This document shows, piece by piece, positions 1 to 11,031 of a stretch of 64,000 nt of DNA. Position numbers and translations under genes: made by a program. Origin of the DNA: Tremella fuciformis (Eukaryota > Basidiomycota > Tremellomycetes > Tremellales > Tremellaceae). The notes below the pieces were generated by a model. It was not told the origin of the DNA, searched no databases, and saw nothing but the letters and a program-made list of their open reading frames with translations. Where the stretch lies: the NCBI GenBank assembly GCA_032768795.1, contig CP136494.1:2108001-2172000 (forward strand). Reading direction: 5' to 3'. Within the stretch, counting starts at the first letter, position 1, and every line of letters begins with the position of its first letter.

Positions 1-1079
1 TTCTACCATTTGTATCTCTGTCCCCTCTTCTCTCACCCCTCTCCCTCCCCTTGCCTCGATTGTCCTTGCAATGACACTCGAGGCGCAATCTAGATAGCAG
101 ACAGGCAGGCAGGTAGGATTCGGTAGTTACACCATCATTGTGTGCATACGTACGGACGCCTCTCTTGATCCTGTGGCTCGTGAGTCGTGGGTCGGTGTGA
201 TCTGTAAACATCTGTCCATGCCATCTGTCCATGCATGCGCGCTACTCGTGTGCAATGCGGTACAGTTAGTCCGGGGTTGTATCATAGCGGGGTGCCTGCA
301 ATCGCCAAGTGGGGAAAAAGAGGTCCTCAATGATCACAATCTTCGGGATGACGGAATTGACTCTTTCTCTCTCTCTCCTCTTAAACTCGTCCTCTTCCTC
401 GTCCCCGTGTACTCTCTGAGCGTGACACGGGGTGGGACATACAAGTGGATGTGTGAGAGAGAGAGCCTCTGACGATTGACGAGTGACGACAAGAGACGAC
501 CCGACCTACGACTTGTACCCGGGAGACCGAGGCCCGAGCGCGCATTGACCTCGTCTTGACCACCATCATCATCATCACTCGACTCTGCGCTACTCTTAGC
601 ACTGTCTTATATCCTTGACTACGGTCATCCGACCATCCCGCCCCCCTCTCTCTCTCCTCGCCGCCTCGCTCGCTCGCTCGCTGCCTCGCCCACCCACCCA
701 TCGGCCGCCCGCAGTTGGAGGTGATCCTTTTGTCCATCACCGCCGTGTGGGCTCGGTCCGCCCGCTAGAGCAGGGTGCCTTTGGCTTTGCTCTCTCTCCC
801 TCTACGTTCTCTGTCCTTCGCTGTCCTTCGACTCTCTCTCTCTCTTTTGGACTGACGACCATCACGAGACCCACGACACACGACGACTGATCCTCGACGC
901 TCGACGATATTCCCATTCCAGCCGCGCACTCGCGCCCGACCACGGGTCATGCTGGCGTAGAGGCCGGCCTCGCAGCAGAGTCTTTTGACGATCATCCCCT
1001 CGCGCTCGGGCCCAGCCCCGCTGCCTCGCTCACGGCTTCGCTGCTGTCTCGCTGACGCTCGGCAATCGGCACTCACACC
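1..1079. other. Upstream region of the RasGEF gene
   Basis: No gene is supported here. The stretch contains several pyrimidine-rich (CT) runs at about 360-400 and 640-860, typical of promoter and 5' leader DNA in fungi. A long opposite-strand open frame covers its right end but is low-complexity and Arg/Gly-rich, and I regard it as a shadow of the RasGEF gene. Confidence 0.5.
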
Positions 1080-4000
1080 ATGAACCGCCTCTCCTCCGCC
1101 TCGTCCATCATCTCCCCCCACGAGGCCCTCCAGGCGCTCTCTGCCTCTGGCTTCTCCGCCTCGCCCCCGCCCCCGGCGCGCACCAACACCACCTCCCCCG
1201 CTCGCCGCGGCCCCCTCTCGTCCGACACCAGTCCCTCCAGCACCAACATGACTCACGCGCCACAGCAACCGCAACCGCAACCCCAAACCCAGACGTACGA
1301 CGATGACCTCGACCTCGCCGGGCCGTACTTTGTCCGCGCGCGCTTTGACTTTTCCGCCTCGGACCCCTCGGCCCTGAGCTTCAAGCAGGGCGACGTGATC
1401 GAGGTCATCGCCATGCTCGAGAGCGGCTGGTGGGACGGCATCCTCGGCCTCGGCAAGCAGCGCGGCTGGTTCCCCAGCAACTTTGTAGAGGACGTCGACG
1501 ACGACACCCTCGCCCAGCTCATGCTGCAGGACGCCGACCCCGCCTTTGACCCCTCGGCCCCCCAGCCCATCTCGTCTTCGCCCGAGAGGCGCCAGCAGCA
1601 GCAGGCCGCACTCGGCCTCTCCCATCAGTCCACAGAGTCGCGCGACGACGAGCAGGAACACCTCGCCGACGAGCTCGACGATGTCTTGCGTCTCGACGAC
1701 GTCCTGGCCGGCCATTATTCGTGGGGCGGCATGGGCAATACTGGTCTCGACGACCTCGCGCGGGAGATGATGGACACCCGTGCGGGAGAGTACGAGCGCG
1801 AGCAGCAGAATCAGCCTCACCGCTCACGACCCGCCATGCCCCCTCTTCAGACCACTCGCGAATGGGAAGAAGATGGGGACGATCAGGTCACTCCCCAGAG
1901 TGCCTCGCGCCCTCTTCCGCCTGTCGTGCATTCCCACAATCCCGTTCAGGCCTCCTGGAACCAATCCCAAACCGCGACGAACCCTCAGCGCTCCCCGTTG
2001 CGAGCCGTGCAGTCGTCAACTGGCGAGCAGCCATCACGCAACCCGTCTCGACTCCCGCAAGACTCCCTGGTGGACTACGGCGCAGACGACTTTTCCCAAG
2101 CCACGGCTACCGCTCGCCGCAGGGCCATGCAGCTTCAGGCCCAAGCCGGTCCGAACTCGCCCCCTCATGCTCGCAATGATGAGATGCTCGCTTTGGACCG
2201 TCGAGAGGTGCAGCTTCGTCTGGACGACTTTGGCGTGCCGCCTCCCCGGGACTACACTCCCATTACTGCAAGCGCGAGGAGTAGGGAAGAGACTGGCGGG
2301 ACGATCAAAGCTAGCGCTGTCTCGGCTGCTGGTGACAGGAACAGTATGGATGTTGCGGATGCGTGGATCCCCAAGTTGGCCCAGAGTGGCCAGGTGATTA
2401 CTACCCTCTTTCTTGGGCTGCTCGTGCTGATGATAGATCATCTATGTCAATGTCAAGACTGGCGAAGAGTCCTGGACCCTCCCCGACACTCTGCCCGGCG
2501 AAGACGACATGTACGGGCTCAGCCAAGGCCTCGGCTCGCTCGGCACCTTTGCAGAAGACGATGTGGACGACGAACCTCCCGTTTCTGCCGGCCTGAGCGC
2601 TACATCGACCGCGTTCCCCTCTCGCCGCGGTTCCGAGGACGATCGTTTCGCGCCTCCGGTCCGCAGAGACAACCTCCCCTATCCCTGGATCGCCAAGATG
2701 AGCGATGATGGTAGCCGCTGGTTCTACGTCAATCGCATTACCGGGGAGCACAGAGCCGACCCGCCCTCCTCCATGCCCGACTCGTCCCTCAACAGCGGCG
2801 TCCAGCGTCTCTCAGTCTCGTCCGTCCGGCCCATTCGACAGTCCGTCGAAATTCAGCGCCAAGCCATCGACGATTCTGAGCGCCGCGCGCGTGCGCAGAT
2901 TGATGCGCTTTATGCGGCGCCTCAAGCCATGACGCTCGCCCAGCTTCAGAGCAAGATCAATGACGGTCTGCGCGAAGTCTTCGAGGCTTGTGTGCAGGGC
3001 ACGGCCGCGGAAGAAGATCTACAGCACGCCGTCACCTCACGCAGCGAAGACAGCTTGAGTGCCGCCGCCTCCTGCGAAGAATCGGCCATGTCGGCACTGA
3101 TCGCTGCGCACAAAACCACTCTGCAAGGTGTGCGAGAGCTGTTGCACGCCTTTGGCTATGTCGGACCGCTCGACGACTTTGCCGAGATGCCTCGCCCGGC
3201 CTGGACCGCCGACATGACCCTCATCGGCTGTGTCGGCCTTCTCAATGCCAACGTCCACGCCGCGACTGTTTCCCATAAAGTCCCCGATACCGGCCTGAGC
3301 ATCTGGGCAGAGGTCATGCGCTGCGCCAGCCGGCTCAAGGATGTAATTGGCAACTTTGGCGGGATGGTATTGCCCGGCATGACCCAGCTGCAGCGCCACG
3401 ACTATGTGGGGCTACCTTTGGCTCCCACTCTGGGTCGGCACAGCGCCGATATCTTGAGGGGCAAGTACGGCTTCGGCAAGCCTGAAGGGCCCATTGTCAT
3501 CCGTCCCTTCGACCAGGCCGTCGTGATGGAGATGCAGAAGCTCAAGAACGAGCTCGACACGATGCTCCGTAATCCTTCCGTACCCCCTCAGCCCATCGTC
3601 CGGCTCACCAACGATCTGCTGCATCTGGCGGCGAGCATCGATATCGCCTCTGCCGTCGATGTCGACGGGGACCCCACGGAGCCCTCTCGAGCGCGTCAAG
3701 AGCTTGTGCAGGGATACAACGACCTCGTACGCCGCGCCCGCGTCGCCCTTCGTGAATTTGACGCCTGCGTCTCCTCCCTCCACGGTATATGTGCCGACCT
3801 CATCCTCTCTCTCCCGCCGGACGATGAGGCGCGAGCCATGGACAGCCTGTCCGATGATGTCAATGCGGCTTTCCGATCCCTCTCCACCCTGCTCATCGTT
3901 GCCAGAGAACAGCATGCAGTCGTCTTCGCCCCTGCCAATGCCGGTGCAGTACGGCATCATCTCGGATCCCGATCGTACAAATCCCGAGAAGCCAAGAAAG

Positions 4001-6180
4001 CTCGACCGCAGTCGTCAACCAGCTTTGCGTCCCGTGCCAGTCGCCGCTCGGACAAGCAGGCTAAAGGCGTCGACGAGGAGCTGCTCGATGCTGGTCAGTT
4101 TGACGACGATGAGAGGCGTGATGGATTGAGCCACGTACGTGGCGCTACCACCTCATCCACCAGTCTCGCGGCCAAAGCGGCCGGTCCGTCAGCCGCCAGC
4201 TCGACCACCAGTCTCGCGTATCAGAACACCGACAGCGATTCTGGCAGTCAGAAGGGCAGTCGCAATTCCCTCCTGCGTGCCTTCCGCCGCAATCGCGCCG
4301 GCTCAGACGTCGAAAGTCGAAGCAAGCCCAAGAGCCAAGGTACGAGCCGCAAGCTCGCCAAGCTTCTCGGGGAGGACTCTTTCGCCCAGGCTTTCAACCC
4401 CGATCCCTCCACTCCGTCTCCGGCACCCGTTGCGCCTCCGATCTTTGAAACCCCACGGTACCTCCGTGAAGACTACGATTCAAATGAGATCATCTTTGAC
4501 GAGAAAGGCCAGGTGAAAGCCGGCACTTTGCGAGCTCTGGTAGCGCGCCTCACGCCGTACGGCCAGATCGACACGTCGTTCTTCCAGGCATTCCTCTTGA
4601 CTTTCAGAAGTTTCACCAATGGTCCGGAACTCTATGACGCGCTGCAGAAGCGGTACGATCAGGTCTTGCCTGTTGGATTGAACGCGACCGAGCAGGAAGA
4701 GTGGAAGAAGCTCAAGCAAACACCGATACGGCTTCGGTGAGCTCCTCGTCTTCATTCTTGCTGCATGACCTCGTCTGATGTGCAGCGTGTGCAACGCCGT
4801 CCGCTTCTGGTTCGACAACCATTACCTCCCAGAGGATGCGCAATTGCTGGATAAACTTGAGGTCTTTGCCAGTGTGCTCCTGTCGCACGGGTATCCGACC
4901 TTGTCGAGGCAGCTGGGAGCCCTTGTGCAGAGGAGGGTGAGCATTTCCTCGCCCGACGACGCCGTGAGGCAGTGAGTCACGAGGGCTGACCTGTAGCGTT
5001 CGGGCGACATTGTCGAGCCCGGTCGCAACATCTCTGCTGGCCAAGTCTCCCCGCCTGCCCCCATCATGCCGCGCACGTCTGCTGGTCGCAGCCTGCGCAT
5101 CACCGACATCGCCCCCCTCGAGCTCGCCCGCCAGCTTACCATCATGGAGTCGCAGTATTTCCAGCGCATCAAGCCGATCGAATGCCTCAACAAGGCTTGG
5201 GTCAAGGATGATGGTTCCAACCCTGCCCCGAACGTCCGCTGGGTCATCCTTACCGCCAACAGGCTGGCTGGTTGGGTCGCCTCGCAGATCCTCAGCTCCA
5301 AGGAAGTCAAGGGCCGCGCGGCCATCATGAAATTATTCATTCAGACGGCTATCGTACGTCATCAGAACACATCCGAAGAAACAGTCATGCTGATGGTGAA
5401 TAGGAATTGCGGTCGATGAACAACTTTTCCTCCATGGCCGGCCTTGTCGCGGGTCTCAACTCTGCCCCGATCGCGCGGCTCAAGCGTACCCACCAGCTCC
5501 TCAGCCAGACGACCCAGGCAATGAAGACAGACCTCGATACGACGATGGACAGTAAACGCAATTTCCAGAACTACAAGGATATGTTGAAAAGTGTCGACCC
5601 GCCCTGCGTCCCGTTCTTCGGTGCGTCGCTTCCGAGCGCCACGGGAATCTCTGCTGACTCCGCCCCAGGCTTCTATCTGTCCATGCTCACATTTGTCGAG
5701 GACGGCAACAAGAACATTGTTCCCCCGCCCGCCGTCAATCCCCCGTCCTCGCCACTCATCAACTTTTTCAAGCGGAACCTGGCCGCCGAGATCGTGCGCG
5801 ACATTCAGCAGTACCAGAGCCAGCCTTATAACCTCGCGCGGTGCAATCCGGTGTACAGCTTCATCCAGAAGGGGCTGGACACGGTCGAGAAGGCGGGCGA
5901 TCTGTACAACACGAGTCTGCTGCTCGAGCCGCGAGAAAAGGAGGAAGAGCGGATGTGAGCTTGGTTGTCTTTGAGCGAAGGGGAGGTGGCTGACGTCGAC
6001 AGAACGCGTATGCTGCATGATTCGGTCGGTCCCTCTACTTCCACCCCCTCTGCCTCTTCGTCCGCCGCCAGTGCCAGTGCCAGTGCCAGTGCCAGTCCCA
6101 CTAAGGCCGGCGCCGCCCGTCCAAAGCTGCTCAAGGCGCATAGCGCCCCCGGGCGCAGCAGCCCACTGCCCACGCCATGA
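1080..6180 (+). CDS. CDC25: Cdc25-family Ras guanine nucleotide exchange factor (SH3-WW-WW-RasGEF)
   Basis: About 1600 aa from seven exons: 1080-2393, 2437-4736, 4786-4936, 4997-5353, 5404-5620, 5669-5954, 6003-6180. Introns are 43-60 nt and all phases agree. An SH3 domain lies near residues 82-140 (ALSFKQGD..., GWFPSNFVEDV). A WW domain starts near residue 429 (WIPKLAQSGQ, then YVN and SWTLP after intron 1). A second WW-like unit starts near 522 (PWIAKM...WFYVN) but lacks the second Trp. A basic low-complexity linker follows. RasGEF_N begins near 1120 (GQVKAGTLRALVARLTP) and the catalytic RasGEF domain covers roughly 1285-1530 (PLELARQLTIME, NLAAEIVRDIQQY). Family knowledge: it loads GTP onto Ras upstream of cAMP/PKA, at membranes. 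The C-terminus is a Ser/Ala-rich tail. The exchange-factor assignment is secure; orthology to Cdc25 rather than another RasGEF is likely. Confidence 0.93.
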
Positions 6181-6423
6181 CGCACGTCATGTAGGGTCGC
6201 TGGCGGCGCGTCGGCGGGACGGGGGAGGGAGGGCGGGGCTGACGTGCAGGGATTCATCTAGCTCGAGCTCCAGCTCGAGCAATCTGCATCTGTACATACT
6301 TGGCGGTGATGGGGCGTGGTCATGCTCGAGTCTGCAGGCGGTCTCTGTACATATATACACACATATCTGTTCAGGTCTATCTGTGCATACGCAATACGCC
6401 ATGTCCCCTCGCTTGCCATGAAC

Positions 6424-7179
6424 CTAAGCCGCTATCATCTTCGCCTGCTGCGCCGTCTGCGCCTGCGCCTTCGCCATCCACGGGTCCCCCGTCGCGCGCT
6501 CCCACCATCCCCCGCAATCCCACCCTCCGCCAAGCATCACCTCGCCCCCCTCCCCCTCCGGCCCCAGCTGCCGCACCATCTTGACGGCCTTGGCGCGCTC
6601 ACGCACGTAAGCAGCCAAGAGCGGCATCTCACATTGGGCGCGACGCCACTGTTGTGCCAGCGCGGTCTCCTCTAGACCGCCGAGCGCCCCTCCCCTCCTC
6701 CCTCCCTCACCTCCCTTCACCCCGCCGCTCCCACGGCCCCTCCCCTCGCCGCTCCCGCCCTCACCGGGCGTGACCGGGTCGAGGCCGTACACCCAGCGCA
6801 GCGCGACCAGTTCCCGCTCGAGCTTCTTGAGCATCGCCAGTGTCCCCTTGCTCTTCCAACCCTCTTTCTTCTGCTCCTTCGCCTCGTTCTCCTGCCTGCC
6901 GGTGTCGATTGAGGAGTCCGAGTCGGAAGACGGGGGCGGAGGAGGAAGGGCCGGGAGGCGGTCCCGCCGCACGTCGCACCCCGTGCACTCTACCAGTATC
7001 TTCGCCGAACCCGCCCCTGCTGTCGCGGCGGGGCGCGTCTTCCCTCCGAGAGCTATACCGAGCGCGCCCAGGCGCGCAGAGAGGGCGGGCGCGTTGAACG
7101 GGTGCGTCGGGCCCAGGGGCGCTCCGCGAAGGTGGGCGGCGAAGGCGCTCAGACTGAGGCTGAGTGGGTCCGGGTGCAT
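6424..7179 (-). CDS. Unknown protein, paralogue of the gene at 29606-30562
   Basis: Intronless, 251 aa, no recognised domain. It starts MHPDPLSLSLSAF and carries the blocks LRGAPL, ALRWVYG and YVRERAKAVKMVR. These blocks recur in the same order in the gene at 29606-30562 (LRGAPL, ALRWVYG, YVKERAKALEFVR). A Cys pair (VECTGCDV) precedes a Ser/Asp-rich stretch. A Gly/Arg-rich insert separates the two conserved C-terminal blocks. There is no signal peptide or membrane segment, so it is probably intracellular. It converges with the RasGEF gene. The shared blocks make it a real gene; its function is unknown. Confidence 0.75.
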   Translation of the reverse strand: MHPDPLSLSLSAFAAHLRGAPLGPTHPFNAPALSARLGALGIALGGKTRPAATAGAGSAKILVECTGCDVRRDRLPALPPPPPSSDSDSSIDTGRQENEAKEQKKEGWKSKGTLAMLKKLERELVALRWVYGLDPVTPGEGGSGEGRGRGSGGVKGGEGGRRGGALGGLEETALAQQWRRAQCEMPLLAAYVRERAKAVKMVRQLGPEGEGGEVMLGGGWDCGGWWERATGDPWMAKAQAQTAQQAKMIAA

Positions 7180-7766
7180 TGAGGGGTCTGATATCTCAGC
7201 GTGCGAGCGTGCAAGCGGGCAGGTGGATGCTTACTGAGATGGCAGTGGGGCGGGACGTCTGGGGATGCGCTCATGTTGCTTTGTTCGCTTGTTCGGGAGA
7301 CCGACTTGTGTTTGCAGATGCGCGAGAGAGAGTCTCGCGGGAGAGAGAGAGAGAGTGGACAGAGGTTTCCCTTTCCCTTCCTTGCCTTTCGAGGTGCAGC
7401 TGATATGTTCATCCTTTGGGAGTGCAGACAATCATACTGGTAACACGTAGACAGAGTCCACCTCTCTGCTCGCTGCTCACTGCTCGCGCAAGCCCTCTGC
7501 TGGGCCCCACCAACCCACCAAGCCTCGCTAGTCTGACGCACGGAACACCGGAAGACTGCATGCCAAATACCCTATGGACAGACGCCGCCCCCCCCCCCTG
7601 AATCAGAACACATATCCCATGCAGATACAGCCTCGTGTCCGATACCCCTGTCCATCCTGCCGCTCAAATACCCTGTGTATGTACAGTATACCAGCATCGC
7701 ATCGCCCGGACGATATCTGCCTTGTCTTCTGACGTCTCCCTCATCTAATTCCTCCTCGGGGCACTC
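7180..7766. other. Intergenic region between TUP1 stop and the 251-aa gene
   Basis: 587 bp lie between the TUP1 stop and the start of the next minus-strand gene. It contains a purine-rich GAGAGA tract near 7325-7355. I see no supported gene; it probably holds the TUP1 3' end and the promoter of the downstream gene. Confidence 0.4.
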
Positions 7767-9987
7767 CTATGGCACCGGCTCGTACTTCCAGATGCGCGCT
7801 TGGCAATCCCCACTCCCGCTCGCCAGATACCCCCCGCTCCGCGCCACATCGATCGAGATGACCGAGTTCTTGTGTCCCTGCAGCATGAACTGCGCCTGGC
7901 CAGAGCCAATATTCCAGAATTGAACCGAGCGGTCTTTCGAGCCAGACACGACCCATTGTCCGTCGGGCGAGATGGCGACCGAGAGCACATAGTCCTGACA
8001 CCGCATCAGCACGGATCCAGCCACTCGAACACGAAGACCCACCTTGTGCCCGTTGAGCGTGCTCTGGCATACACCCAAGCCCTTTTCGACATTGTCCTTC
8101 GAGTTGGGCGGCATGTTCTCCACGGCACGCTTGGTGGCACTGACGTCCCACACGCGGAGGGCCCGGTCAAGCGAGCCAGAGACGAGCTGCTTTCCGTCCG
8201 GCGAAAAGGCCACACTGCCATCAGCCGCAGTCACAAGAGCCGAGCGGATACGCACGAGTAGACCGAGTCCTTGTGCCCCTTGAGTCTCTCCAGCTGCTGG
8301 CCTGTCTTGACGTTCCATACCCGAACCATCGTGTCGAGCGAGCCTGCCGCGACAAGGTTGCCGTCTGGTGACACTATTCATCAGCTCCGAGCGAGCCTCG
8401 GATACTACGCCCTCAGACTCACGGGCAACGCTCGTGACGCCAGCGTCGATGGGACCATGTTCGTTGTGGATAAAGTCCTCGATCCGCAGGTCGAAGATAC
8501 AGTTCCCCTTTTCGATCTCCCATACTCGCACAGACTTGTCCCCAGATCCAGACACGAGAATCCGACCATCTCGCGAGAAGTCGAGAGAGTATATCTCCTG
8601 CATGTGCCCTTGGAGAAGATGGCGTATGCGTTTCTGCTTGATGTCCCATATCTGGAGATCAGCCGTGTATGCAGATCAACGTAAGCAGACGGACTCTGAT
8701 TTGCCTGTCCTCGGCTCCGGTGGCAAGGTATTTGCCATCAGGCGAGAAACAGATACTGCGGATGTATAGGTCGCCCGTTCTCGTAGTCTGCTCGTCCATC
8801 AACACGCTGCAGGTCAGCGATCTTCCTCGGACGCTGGACTCAGTCGGTACGCACCAGACTTTCCGTCCGTCCTTCACATCGTATATTTGTGCTGTCCTGT
8901 TGCACCCAGTCGCAAGGTATTTGCCGTCGTTGGAGAATTTCACGCAGCAGACCACACTGCGCATGAGTTCACAACTAGACATAGCAGCTTCTGTAGAGCT
9001 CACGTCTCGTGGTTAAGCGTATGCACCAGGCTGACGTCCAGCTGCTTCTTCGACTGGCTGCTCCACACCGCAAACCAGTCGCTGCCTTCCTTCTTCAATT
9101 CTCGGGACACATTCTCAGGGTCGAGGTCGGAAAGCATCTGCGGCGGTGACGGCACCGCAGAGCTGCCGCCAGTTGCTGGTGCAACCGGTCTCTCTCGGTC
9201 TCGGCGTACAAGATCCCTGTCTGTGGAAGCGGGGCGAGGTCCAGGCGGTGGAAAAGGTGATCGGGCTGCTTGTCAGCCTCTAGGCAAAGCAACCACTGGC
9301 AAACTCACAAGCGCCAGGGTCGGCACCGTTCAGAGGAGGGGCCACGACAGGATAAGCGGAGCGCTCTGCTTCTCGCGGCAAGTCGGGTGGAGTCTCATTT
9401 GTGTTGGCCGGCACACCGCCTCTGGCCTCGAGTTCTCTCCGCAGGCGCGCAATCTCGGCCTCGTATCTGCATGTCAACCACGTTGCCACAGCAGAACGCG
9501 TCAAGCCGGCTGAACCCACTGATCCCGAATTTTGGCGTTTGCGGCCTCTAACTCATATAGCGTTTGGCGTATCATGGCCAGTTCTCCTACTTGTCCCTGC
9601 ACTGCCCCGTCAGCCAGGGCGAAGGCGCGACGAGACACATAGCTGACGTTTCTGTTCCAGATCATCCCGCTGCAACTTCCATTCATCCCCGCTACGACCG
9701 GCATTCTCCACCTCTGCGCGGATGGCGTCGAAGAGGTCGTTTAGCCGCGGGCCGTTGGCGTTTGTGAGGATGGGCGGGTTGGCGGGTGCCGACGTGGCGG
9801 GCAACCGGTGATGCTGTGTCTGTGAGCGATGGAACGGGGGCGGAATGTGGTTGGGGGTTGGAGCGGCGGCGGCGGTGGTAGGGGGCTGCATCATGCTCTA
9901 TGCCATGCGTGTGGCAGGGGGACGAGAGAAAGGATGCAACAGGAAGAGAGAAGCGGGGGGACGTACGTTGTAGATGGGAGGTTGCAT
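7767..9987 (-). CDS. TUP1: Tup1-type general transcriptional corepressor (WD40)
   Basis: About 577 aa from eleven exons: 9967-9987, 9648-9897, 9520-9601, 9309-9466, 9004-9265, 8855-8956, 8695-8806, 8423-8651, 8256-8373, 8043-8214, 7767-7994. All ten introns (41-69 nt) are phase-consistent. The 7-codon first exon (MQPPIYN) is joined across a 69-nt intron. The N-terminal Tup_N tetramerisation helix begins [14 protein letters not shown] and continues as coiled coil ([19 protein letters not shown]). A Pro/Ser linker follows, then about seven WD40 repeats ([58 protein letters not shown]), ending [10 protein letters not shown]. Known role: tetrameric Tup1 with Ssn6/Cyc8 is recruited by DNA-binding repressors and acts on histone tails and Mediator in the nucleus. 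Acceptor choice for intron 4 (9266 or a few bases away) is ambiguous. Confidence 0.95.
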
Positions 9988-10715
9988 GATGGCGATGATG
10001 GGCGTGAGTGAATCGGCTGCCTCGTGGCCGGGGCCGTGTGATCCTCGCTAGCCGCGATCCTCGATTTCAGAGAGATGTGAGACGAGGGTTGGGGGGCGTT
10101 ATCGAGGTGTTCGACTAGATGGATTTGAATAGCCCGGCCGGGGATGTAGCCAAGGGAAGGCAAGTCAAGGGGAGGGGGTGTTGCAATCGCGCCTCGTGGC
10201 TCGTCAATGTCGCTTCGCTTGGCTTGGCTTGCGGCTCGGATCCGTGATCGGTGACGGGGAGGGAAGGGTCTCAGATGAAGAGGCAGATGCACAGACAGGT
10301 GATCTGTGGGGCCAAGTGTCACTGGATGTTCGGGAGATAGAGAGAGAGAAGGAGAAAGGAGCGACAGAGAAGAGACGAAGAAGGGGGGATGGATGATTCG
10401 CCACGCCTTCTTTGTGTTGGTAAACCGAGTTCGCCGGGCCTAATTGGGATTAGGTTTTGCTGGCTAATCGTAATCCTTAGCACAGACCTCGAACACACGT
10501 CGATTACACAACTATTTACTAATCCTCCGATCCTTGAGGGAAAATCCCCGAGGACACCGCTCGGGCCTCCGTAAGCCCATCAGCCTCCGTCCCTGAATTC
10601 CTGACGTCCAAGCCCCGGGCAGACCCTGAGATCCTTCTCGTCCGAGGTGGATCAGGTACGTTACGTAAACAATCTCGGACGTCGCGTTGAGCAAGACCAC
10701 ATGGATGGAATCTAC

Positions 10716-10783
10716 TATAATAAAAGAACACGATAGACAAACCATGTGGCAACCATGTGGCAACCATGTGGCAACCATGTGGC
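10716..10783. repeat. 11-bp tandem repeat (x4) with an upstream unit repeated at 10907-10938
   Basis: Four uninterrupted copies of AACCATGTGGC occupy 10740-10783. The preceding sequence, starting TATAATAAAAGAACA at 10716 and ending AGACAAACCATGTGGC, reappears with a few changes at 10907-10938 (TATAATAGAATACATGAGAC, then AAACCATGTGGC). The second place carries one copy of the 11-mer only. Confidence 0.85.
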
Positions 10784-10947
10784 TTTTACTAATGTCATTA
10801 GCTTCTCTCGGGGTCACCCATTAGACCGTTTTCCTAATGACAATTACCTTTGACCGCTTACTCCGGAATGTCCCGATGACTCCGACTACGCCCGAAGCCC
10901 GCACCGTATAATAGAATACATGAGACAAACCATGTGGCCCACAGGTT

Positions 10948-10964
10948 CCCGTGAATTTCACGGG
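10948..10964. promoter_or_regulatory. 17-nt perfect palindrome upstream of CDC16
   Basis: CCCGTGAA-T-TTCACGGG is a perfect inverted repeat with a single central base, 67 bp before the CDC16 start codon. It could be a binding site for a dimeric factor. That is inference; only the symmetry is seen. Confidence 0.35.
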
Positions 10965-11031
10965 TCAAGACACTAGTTGAATAGAAATCAAAACGTATCT
11001 CATCACTTGGCTCTGAGCCTCACCGTCAGCC

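Larger units (their letters stand above)
9988..11031. other. Divergent TUP1/CDC16 promoter region with repeats
   Basis: 1.04 kb between divergently transcribed TUP1 and CDC16. The middle part (about 10430-10990) is visibly more AT-rich. It contains the tandem repeat and the palindrome listed separately. No coding gene is supported. Confidence 0.5.

Noticed and set aside
765..1820. 351-codon open frame on the minus strand
   Set aside because: It is Gly/Arg/Val-rich and lies opposite the SH3-coding exon; a shadow of GC-rich coding DNA.
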